In this document: positions 55,630 through 64,000 of the stretch, in pieces
How positions within the stretch are numbered: the stretch's first letter is position 1
How the letters are laid out: each line of letters starts with the position of its first letter
Source of the DNA: Chara braunii
Taxonomy: Eukaryota; Streptophyta; Charophyceae; Charales; Characeae
Direction of reading: 5' to 3'
Length of the DNA: 64,000 nucleotides
Assembly (NCBI GenBank): GCA_003427395.1
Contig: BFEA01000001.1
Coordinates: forward strand, 12,800,303-12,864,302
The notes under the pieces: generated by a model
Databases searched by the model: none
Told to the model about the DNA's origin: nothing
What the model saw: the letters and a program-made list of their open reading frames with translations, nothing else
Translations under genes and position numbers: made by a program

Positions 55630-57463
55630 ACCTCACGCCCGACGCGACTTCCTCATCGGAGTGGGGTATGGGCCTGGAAGTGCGAAAAGGGGTGTGCCAA
55701 GGATTTTTGGGAAAGTGGGGGAGTCTTGAGGGTATGAATGCAATTAGGCGAATAGGGGGTGCGTGCGCGAGGGACTCAAGGTCAGATGGGGCCGGGGCAC
55801 TTTGGGCGACGGTTGACGGGGAAATCCCTCCGCGGTGGAGGCGGTTCTGAAAAGTTGGGCCGTTGGGGGTCGCCACGTGGCGCAGGCCGCCGCACGCTTG
55901 GATTGGGCCTTCGGAATTCCGGAGTTCTCTGTTCGCCGCGACGTCGGTAATTCACGCAAAACATACCGGGCCAATAAGGGGCTATAGCCGGCCACGGGAC
56001 GACGCTGAGTTGATGATACGGGAGAAGAAGTCAGAAAGGAGGGAAACTGGTGGTGATCTCAACAAATCCCGGGTGGGTGAAGTAGTAGGTGTGGTCGGGG
56101 GAAGGGAAATCAGAGCACCGAGGGTCGCTAGAGGTGGCGCAGTGGAATTCCCGCGGACATAGTCGATTCTCCGTGTGGCAGGGGTATCGCAGCCTTATAA
56201 GTTCGTTTATCCAAGGGGTGAAATACTCCGGGTCGTAGGATGAGTCTGAGCTCCAAGATCGCGTCATGGCATCATCGTCGATGGGATAGCTCGGGTCGGG
56301 TTATCGTCACCGCGCACGAGCACGTGCAGAACAGGCGGACTTAGTTGCGCCTCAGCGTGCTCGTACGGGATGACGGTTCCACCGCGAATCCTTTTTTGAG
56401 TAGGCGAATCGTCGCACGGGGATGCGTGTAAGGGCGCGACTCGAATCGCGTTTACATGTGTTCTCGCGCGGCGTTCGCAGCTCCAGTCTTCGGATCGTCT
56501 AATTGCTTCGTAAGTTTCGATTATGCAGGATGCAACCATAGCACAACCCCATCGTGAGACAAGCAAAAACGAGAACAAAATTGCTATCGGGGCCAGATTC
56601 TTCTCCCCTCTACAGCGGCATCAGGTGCGGGCAAAGATTCGACACAAACATAAAGCAAGGGCAAGGATTCTCAGCAAAAAGATAGACAAGCAGGCATACA
56701 TCCATACGTCCATACTATCGACAATCATACACACAATTCAATCAGGACAGACATTGCAAGGACAAGTGTGAGCAAAAACCCAAGCCCAGATTCCAGAAAG
56801 CCGAAACGAAAATAAGAACGGGCAAAAACCGCCCGGAGCCGCAATCAAAATGTATGTACACAGATGAAGAGGGGGAAGAGACAAAGAAACAGCAAACCCG
56901 CGTCCATCGACCTCAACTTTCTCCTTCTCTCTCTTTCTCTCTGATGCGGACAGTCCGTCGTCACGCACCAACCCACGAAGTTGTCACCCCGCTTAGTCCT
57001 CCCGCACCCATCGGATTCGCCCGTGCCCACAGTCCGTCGTGGCCCACGTCAATCCCGCGCGTTCGACACCAGCCCGTTGGGTCGCCCAACTCCTACTCTA
57101 CTCACCTCTTACTTCGCTCGTGTGCCGACCCTTCCTGATCGCGCAACCTCGAGCTTCCAACAACGGGTTAAGAGAGCTGACTAATTGCGCAGCCGAAATT
57201 TATAGCGTGCATGCATGAGCGAAGAACACGGAATTACCAGGACTTAGAGTGGGGATTAGAGAGGGAGCGCCTGCGTTCTGCACGGTCGGGCCGCGGCCTG
57301 GGGGACGTAACCCTTCTCCACGCATCGATCCGAGCATGCAAGCCGCGACTTACAAAAATTACAGCGAAAGAAAGAGAGGGAGGGCGAGAGAGACGAAGTG
57401 CAAAAAGAAAGATAGAGTTACAATGGCGCCCGCCCAAAATTACAGTTACACACACGATTTAAC
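55630..57463 (-). repeat. 5' LTR of element B (5'-truncated)
   Basis: Matches the other LTRs from the primer site up to a TTAAATCGTGTGTGTAAC block at 57,463, so about 500 bases of U3 are missing. The TATA box is retained (57,199-57,204). Beyond 57,463 the sequence changes to the end of the LINE. Confidence 0.85.
55782..56267 (-). pseudogene. ORF0 copy in the 5' LTR of B
   Basis: MTRSWSSDSSYDPEYFTPWI and the Cys-rich middle are open (56,267-56,031), then a frame change precedes the PWPAI-like block. The upstream ATG used in A is mutated here. Confidence 0.5.
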
Positions 57464-57882
57464 TATTCTCCTAGAAGACGAAGTTGAGAAAGTTGGGATT
57501 GCGTATAGGGGTTGTGGGAGTTGTGCTTAAGATTCCCCTGTAATCTACTTAACAAAGTCTACTTATCTTAATCTGCTAATCTACTTATCTTGATCTGCTA
57601 GTTGCCAAGTGTACGGTTATAGCTAAGGCTATTCCTATGACTATATCTAACACAGAGCCTATACGGCCCGTCCTCAGCCTATTGCCGACTGAGGGGAGTG
57701 GCGAATCACACTGTCGCTCCCTGCTTGTGTTACTAACACTCTCCTCCCTGCCCTACCCATTGCGAGCTACTGCGCTTGCCGACTGAAACCGAGTGCCCTG
57801 GTATGTAGAGACATGTGTGGTGTGGGGGGGGGGGGGGGTGCAGGAGAGGGAGAGAAAATAGGGGGACTCTATGGCTAGCAAC
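57464..57882 (-). other. Probable 3' UTR of the LINE
   Basis: No ORF. It contains a G run (about 57,826-57,838; C run on the transcribed strand) and a 22-bp tandem duplication of TCTACTTATCTT A/G ATCTGCTA (57,558-57,601). No poly(A) is seen at the junction with LTR B, but LINE 3' ends can carry short repeats instead. Confidence 0.5.
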
Positions 57883-60800
57883 TTAAGATCTAAGCCACGG
57901 GGCGAGAGCCAGCGAGTCTGAGTGAGTGATGGTTGCGAGCTGGTGGTCTCTAACCCATGTAACCAGGAACCAGTGTCTTCCTCTGTGCGAGCGACCCCTC
58001 GCTGCTTTCCTTATCCAATCAACTCTGATCATGACCCTTAACCAAGCCTTGAACTTCTGTATGATGGCTTCATCACTGGTCCATTGCTGCCGGAAGAGTA
58101 TGTCGTTCCGGTCTTCCCATATCATCCAGATGATGATGGATCTGACAGCCTGGGCGACATATCCTCTGCCTATATGTCTGAACCAAGTTGCTGGGATGAA
58201 ACCGCATAACACCCATTCTTCGTTCCAGCTCAGGAGCTCGCCCACGAATTGTTGCCAGTGGTCTTGCCACCATATCCATATTCTGTTGGATGCGGGACAT
58301 GACCAGATTAGATGCTGGGTGGTTTCCTCCTGTCTGTTTCCGCATCGTCTACATTTTGTCTCCATTTCCATGCCTCTCTCGAACAGCCAAAATGCACTTG
58401 GGATTACCCCATGTGAAAGTAGCCAAAGAAGTGCTGCAAGCTTCTGCGATGGTAGTGCAGGAATTTGCTTCCACAGTGAGGAGAGCTCCCTTCCTGATAT
58501 ATGGGCATCCTGGGACCTGCTTCTGTTGAGGTTCGCTGCTACTTTTGCCGGGATGTCACGATCTTTGCTGAGAAGAATGCGGCCTAGGCTTGTAGAGTAT
58601 TGTGCCAGGTATCTTCTCTGCCCCGGGAATGGTTCCCAGTGGCTGCCCAGCGGGTCGATCCTCATGGCCCTGAGTGGAAGTCCTTGCTGGAGCAGGACGT
58701 GCAGTGTAATTGCATTTGTTGTGACCGTATGGACGCGGATTTGTTGAAGACCCTGATGGTTATCAAGCAGCACTTCGCTCTCGAGTTGGAGGATGGCGGG
58801 TTCAGCCTGAGACGAAGGGGTTGACCATTTCTGTGCACGCCAGAGTCTGTCATCCAGCTGATCGAGTACGTGGTAGGCTGATTGAGGCTCCTGATCTTCT
58901 GAGCTGCGGTACCATTCCCCCTCCACTGGATCTGTTGAGGTGAGTAGTGCTTGCCAGTGTTGGGGGATAGTTAGGATCACAAGCTGTCTTCTTTCCTCCA
59001 CTCGTTGGAGACCACCCAACTTCCGCTTTAACTCCACCGGAATCCATGCTTGTTGTTGCTCGTTCCAGAGGTCCTCCACCCTGGTCACGCCCTTTTCTGT
59101 CCATCTCCGGCCAAAACTCCCGGGGGCCTATGTTGCTGGGAGGAGTGCGCCTTCGCCATCTGTCAGTGCTGGATTCTCGAACAGATTCTGCCTCAGGACC
59201 TCTTCGCGCGTGACTGGGTCTGTGTGGTTTGGTGGCAGCAAGGCTCTCCACACCGTCCAGCAGGCATTTGCCAATGGGGAGCGCAGTTGCTTGCGTGCGT
59301 AAGAGGGCATAAAGATGCATCTCCAGATGTCCCGAGTTCTGGAGAGATGCAGTTCCTGCTGCAGTATGTACTCCAGGACAACTACCCATGTGCGACAACC
59401 TGCCTGTGTAGCGGCTCTTAAGAGCCATTTAGCTAGCATAGCTAGATTCTGCGTGCGTGGATCCACAATTCCAAGACCGCCCTGTTGTTTGGGAGCTGAG
59501 ACCTTGGACCAGGAGCACTTCGTGATGAATCCCTATTCTGCTTGGGCCGATGGTTTCCAAAGGTAGCGTGCTGCGTCGCCCGTTAGCTGCTTAACTGCTG
59601 GCTTAGATAGGAGACAAATGGCATCAATGTGCCACAGTTGGGAGAAAACAACCGTTGAGATTAACATGGCTCTCCCCACCAGCGATAGCCCCACCGCCAT
59701 TCTGCATTTTTGGAGCGCCGCTTGTGTCCTGGCTCGAAGCAGAGAATCTTGTTTGGGACGTGCGTCCCCCAATGATACCTGCAGTCCAAGGTAGCGCTCT
59801 GACAAGTTTGGGGGTATCCTTTTCATTCCCCAGTCAGCGCCCTCGAGTTCGTAGTTCCCTGGGAGAAAATAGACTGATTTTTCCCAGTTAACTTTGGCCT
59901 CTGAAAGTGTGGTATACTGGTCCAGGAGTGTCTTTGTCGCCGTCGTGGATTCCGGTGTTGCCTCTATAGCTAACAGGAGATCGTCAGCGATAGCACCGGT
60001 GAGCAGCTGCCGACCTTCCCCCAAGTCTAGCCCTTTGATGTTTGGCGTGGCACGCAGAGCATTAAGCAATACTTCCATTTGCAAAGCGAAGAGGAGCGAG
60101 GCAAGTGGACACCCCTGCGTGTGGGAGCGCGTCAGAGAGAAAATGGGTGAGTGGAATCCGTTGACGCAGACTGTTGCTGATGCGTCGTTGTAGAGTTCCT
60201 TGACCCATGACTGGAAGGCTGGTCCGAAGCCCATGTGCTTCAGGGTGGCCAGGACGAAGGAGCAGTTCACCCGGTCATAAGCTTTCTCAAGGTCTAGCAT
60301 GGCGACCATTACTTGTCTGTTCTCCCGTTGAGTGATCTCCAAGGCACCGATGGCCATGAGCAGGTTCTCAGCGATAGAGCGTCCCTGCACAAAGGCACCT
60401 TGATCGGTGTGTACTAGATCGGGAAGGTATGGTGCCAGCCTGCGTGCGAGTAGCTTGGAGAGGATCTTGTATGATACGTTGAGACGAGAAATTGGTCACC
60501 AATTGCGTATGTTGGCTTTGTCTCCCTTCTTGTAGATCAGTGTAACAATGTCGAGTTTCATTTCGTCTGCTTGAACTCCTCCTTCCAAAATATGATTGTA
60601 GTGGTTGAGCAGGATTGGTCCAATATGATCCCAGGTAGCTGCGTAATATTCCACTGGCAGACCGTCTGAACCAGGGCTTTTGCCCTTCGCCATGTGTTTC
60701 ACCGCTTCCCACAGCTCTTCGTTGGTGATGGGGCTATCGAGTCGGGCCGCTGCATCTGTGGAGAGTCTTGTCTGCGTGTGTTGCCAGAGGTCCTGCTCAT

Positions 60801-62127
60801 CCTTGAGTTGTTGCAGCGTGAGATCTGGCTGTCTGTGCGAAGTGAGTATGTCTTGGAAGTATGTCTGGGCGTATTCTCCCATGGTTTCCGAGTCCTTGGC
60901 TGGTGGTGCTTCTGGAAAGAAGGGATGCGCCAACTCTTTGAGTAGAGCGTGTGGTCTGGGGGGGCAGATTCGTCGAAAGGTCTCCTTGGTCATTCTGTCC
61001 CCTGTTATCACTCCCTGTTCTCGTGCTCGTTTAGCCTAAACTGTTTGTTGCTCTACTTGGAGGTCCTCCAGCTTCTGCATCCACTGATCCCGCCGGTGTT
61101 GCGAGAAGAGTTCCGTCAGCGGTTCCGCTTCCAACGCTGCCTCAGCTTCCGCAATCATTCTTCTACAGTGCTGCTCCTCCTGCCTAGCTCCTTTGACCTG
61201 CATGCGTGAGAACACGTCCAATTCTTTTGTGACAATGCGGAAGCCGACTTGCAGCCATTCATCTTCAGTGTGGAACCAGGACTTGGTTTGTTGCCAGTCT
61301 CTCCAATGAGAAGCATTTCAGTCAAGGATGTCTTGCGAGTTTAACAGTTCAACGTTGAGCCGGAAAGATCCCGGGCCTCTGGCAATCTGGTTGGCTGCTT
61401 CAAAGGTGCCAGTGACCGGTCTGTGGTCTGAAATATTTTTTATGCTGCAGTCCACTCTGGTTATGGCTTCCCAGGACTCTCCTTTGGCAAGCATGAGGTC
61501 CAGTCTCCTCTTCGGGGGAGGCCTGTTGCCGATCCTTTGGTCTGAGAACCAAGTAAAGCCTGCATCTGTTGGATGCAGAGTTCTGAATGTGTCTGTCAGA
61601 CCTTGCTGCTCCATGTAGGCCGCCAGCATGGCTGCGTCAGTCTTCCTGGGGCCAAACTCCGACGAATCTAGTCCAGGAGCCAATGTGAGATTGAAGTCAC
61701 CTGCAAGGAGGAGGTTATCTGCAATTGGTACGATTGCCGGAAGCTCCTCGAGGAAGGATCTGCGTTCGGCAAGCTCGGAGGGAGTATAGACTGTCATGAT
61801 AGTCCAAGTCTCTGTTCCAAGTCGAAGCCGTATCCAGGCCCATTGGCCCCAGATATCGACTTCTTGCTCCAAGATTTCAGCATTCAGGTTACGATGCAGC
61901 AATATAGCGCAGCCTCCCTTTGTGCCGTTTGCTGGGGCCCAAATTTGCGGACCCTGCCACCAGTTGGCATTATGTCGGATCTTGTCCTCGTCTAACTTGG
62001 TTTCCTGTAGCAGCGCGACTTGGATCTTGTTATCATGTATCCACGTCTTCACCCTCGCTTTCTTGTGTCTGCGTGTGGTGTCTCCAAGCCCCCTCATGTT
62101 CCAAGTTGCGATTTTAAGGCTAGACAT
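57883..62127 (-). pseudogene. LINE ORF2: endonuclease, reverse transcriptase, zinc finger
   Basis: One frame of 1,415 codons. The N-terminal APE-type endonuclease has WNMRGLG, QETK, GDFNL and SDHRPV. RT has KGKSPGSDGLP, a LDLEKAYDRVN block and an ADD catalytic box in the context GAIADDLLL, then TQGCPLASLLFAL. A C-terminal zinc finger is CRRCGNRQEETTQHLIWSC (C-x2-C-x9-H-x4-C), known as the zinc-binding region of plant LINE RTs. Five in-frame stops occur (61,318, 61,036, 60,496, 59,533 and 59,128) but no frameshift. It nicks target DNA and reverse-transcribes the element RNA in intact relatives. Confidence 0.9.
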
Positions 62128-64000
62128 CAAGGGTGGCTGTGGCGGCTAATGTTTGGGTCCGCTGTTGTTCTTCGGTTTGTTGTCTGCCTGTTCTGGGTCT
62201 TCTTTGTGTGTCTTGGTCGCTGACGGTGTCCCAGGGAGCTAGCAGAAGATCACGGAAACCAGCTGAGGAAGGTTGTTTGTCCGTTGCCAATGAGGAGCAA
62301 AAATCTGCTAGCAACTTGGCGTTGATGTCTTCGGTGAGGTATACCTCCTAGAGTTCTGCTGCTTGCGGAGCTGTGAGCCATGCTGAGGGAAGCCAGACTA
62401 CTCCCTGCGTGGCCAGGAGGGCTGTTGTGTCGAGTGAGATCTTGGCATCGAGAACCCCAATTGAAAAATGCCAGCTTCCTCCCGCTGATGCCGCCATCGT
62501 TTTACGGCCGATTCGAATACTCTGGAACCAATCTGAATGGAAATCGGTCGTTGATGAAGGTGGCAGTTACTGCCTTCACTGCGTCCTCGGTGGCTGGAGA
62601 GGAGGTTATTGCTACTGTTGGGATGGCCAGTGTTCCCTTCTCTGTTCGCCTCGCCATGAACTTGGTGCCTTGCGGCGAAAGAGTGAAACAGAGGAGGACC
62701 AGTTGGTGTCTCACCGTGGCTGCCGTTTCTCTACTGCTTGATGGCTCCTGGCTTGCTGCTGCTATCTGAAGCATCGGAGCAGGGGGAAGTGGGCCTCGCG
62801 GAAGCGCCTGATGTGGCATTGCTGCGCTGGATGCGGGTATGGAAAAGAAGTCGACTTCGGCGTCGTCCTCTTCCCTGGTGGTGAACCCTTCTCCGTCTTC
62901 ATTGATGCATCTCTGTTTGACTGGAGTACGCAACGTGAGTCTTGGATCTCTCATTGTAGCATCTGTTGTCAGCGCCTGTTCAGTTCCCTGTGGGAGGTGC
63001 CTATGATCCTCCTCAGGAAGCCCATATGAAGCCACCTGTAGTGCCAGCTGGGATTGCCCGGCCTGCGTCGTCTGCTGGAGGGATTGAGCCTGTGTGTATG
63101 TGTGCGCGTGGGGATGGTTGCTGTGAGAGGGGATGAACTCAGGGTTGGATCGTATGGAGAAAAGTTGGGGTTGAAAAGGTTGCGAGGGAAGAGTGAGACT
63201 GGCTGATGGGTAATAGGCGTCGGGTGCTGATGTGGCTGGTGGTGGGGGTGGGTGTGCAGGGCGGGTGGCATGAAGTTGAGTGGAAGGGTAAGGGAACGAG
63301 GAAGCGGGATTGTGTAAGGGTGTTCCTAATTGGAGGGGGGGAGGCTGGGTTGGTCTGGAGTAGGCAACGAGGGGTGGGGATCAGAGGAAGGCAGACTTGT
63401 GGTGCGATGCTGGGAGAGAGGTGGAGGGGGGAAGTCGTGACCCTGGCGGGGGGGTAAGCAGCTATGGATGATGCCCCGGCTTGCCAGAGTGTGCTCTGAG
63501 TTGGGGGGGGCAAGTTGTTGCCATGTGTAGGAGGGGGCGGTAGGGGCTGTGTGTGTGAAATAAAGGGGACGAGAGCTTCATGGGGGTTGTGAACATGCAT
63601 TGAAGTCGGGGCTGAGATGGGAGGGAAAGGCCCAGAATGAGGTCGGGCCCACGGATGTTGCGGTGGTTGTGGATGCTGGAATTGGTGTTGCGTGGAGGGG
63701 GCTGTTGTGAGTGCAACTGAAGAATGGTTGGGAGGGGGGGCTGAGACTGGCATTGGTACGTGTGGCTGGGGTTGTGTTAGTGGGGGAGTATGGTGTCTAT
63801 TGTTACAAGGTGGGGGGGGAGCCCCTTGCCCGACAAATTGACCTCGCCCTCGCCCTCGCCCTCTGCCTCTGCCCGCACACCTGCCCGGTGGCATTGGCTC
63901 ATTGAAGCGTGGTCAATCTGGATCGAACTCATCATGGAACCACCATAGACATTTCCTGCAGAAGAGGGTGTCTTGGTTGGCGAATTGGATCTGAAGGTTC
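62120..64000 (-). pseudogene. LINE ORF1 (partial, frameshifted)
   Basis: Reading from the window edge: an FCRKCLWWFHDEF block (C-x2-C and His), a TGA at about 63,918, then a Gly-Arg repeat (AGRGRGRGRGRG) and a long Pro/His-rich region to about 63,180. After a frameshift it has PEFIPSHSNHPHAHTYTQ and continues to TAA at 62,502, and, in another frame, VLDAKISLDTTALLATQG to TAG at 62,120-62,122, which overlaps the ORF2 start (ATGTCTAG). ORF1 proteins bind element RNA. The Gly-Arg repeat fits RNA binding. Confidence 0.7.

Larger units (their letters stand above)
45308..57463 (-). mobile_element. Ty3/gypsy element B with accessory ORFs (12.2 kb)
   Basis: This is a sister copy of A in the opposite orientation, sharing LTRs, primer site, gag-pol, PHD-integrase, X1-X3 and ORF0. 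Gag is intact over 401 codons, better than in A, but later ORFs carry frameshifts and small deletions. The 5' LTR is cut short at 57,463, where LINE-like sequence begins. Confidence 0.92.
57464..64000 (-). mobile_element. LINE (non-LTR retrotransposon), 5' end outside the window
   Basis: Two ORFs are in the usual order: ORF1 (64,000 to 62,120, broken) and ORF2 with endonuclease, RT and a C-terminal zinc finger (62,127 to 57,883). Its 3' end abuts the truncated 5' LTR of B, which suggests insertion into that LTR. Confidence 0.85.

Noticed and set aside
1-64000. CRISPR arrays, bacterial operons or prophage
   Set aside because: No regular direct repeats with unique spacers were seen. The overlapping stop/start codons resemble bacterial coupling but occur in clear eukaryotic retroelements next to a spliced plant-type gene.

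Overview
The window is nuclear DNA from a land plant or a close streptophyte alga. Three things show this: a class I HD-Zip transcription factor gene (a streptophyte-type family) with GT-AG introns, Ty3/gypsy LTR retrotransposons primed from an initiator-Met-tRNA-like site, and a plant-type LINE. Very rich microsatellites, a 10 kb intron and heavy nesting of elements fit a large, repeat-laden genome such as a charophyte alga, bryophyte or lycophyte. I cannot name the species.

Layout. 1-0.6 kb: microsatellite and AT-rich DNA. 0.6-5.8 kb: the 3' end of a diverged Ty3/gypsy element (C, + strand) with its 3' LTR. 5.8-14.5 kb: non-coding DNA downstream of the host gene, with poly(A) runs, MITEs and short tandem duplications. 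14.57-26 kb: the only host gene I can support, a class I HD-Zip factor on the - strand, with one coding exon at each end of a 10,154 bp intron full of MITEs, a SINE-like unit, tandem repeats and one assembly gap. 26-31.6 kb: upstream flank with no gene I can support. 32.1-45.0 kb: a 12.8 kb Ty3/gypsy element (A, + strand) inserted in a tandem repeat. 45.3-57.5 kb: a sister copy (B, - strand), tail-to-tail with A across 337 bp. 57.5-64 kb: a LINE (- strand) that seems to have inserted into the 5' LTR of B and runs off the window.

The most unusual content is the Ty3/gypsy family seen in A, B and C. Besides gag, protease, RT and RNase H it has: (i) a C4HC3 PHD finger at the start of a separate integrase ORF; (ii) three further ORFs after integrase (here X1, X2, X3), conserved at protein level between the diverged copy C and A/B; (iii) overlapping stop/start junctions between successive ORFs (ATGGGTGA, ATGA, ATGA/TAATG) and a roughly 140 nt X2/X3 overlap; (iv) an additional Cys-containing ORF (ORF0) inside the roughly 2.3-2.6 kb LTR, downstream of a TATA box. 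All copies are broken by stops and frameshifts, so the intact design is inferred by comparing copies.

All coordinates come from reading the sequence. No alignments, folding or database searches could be run.
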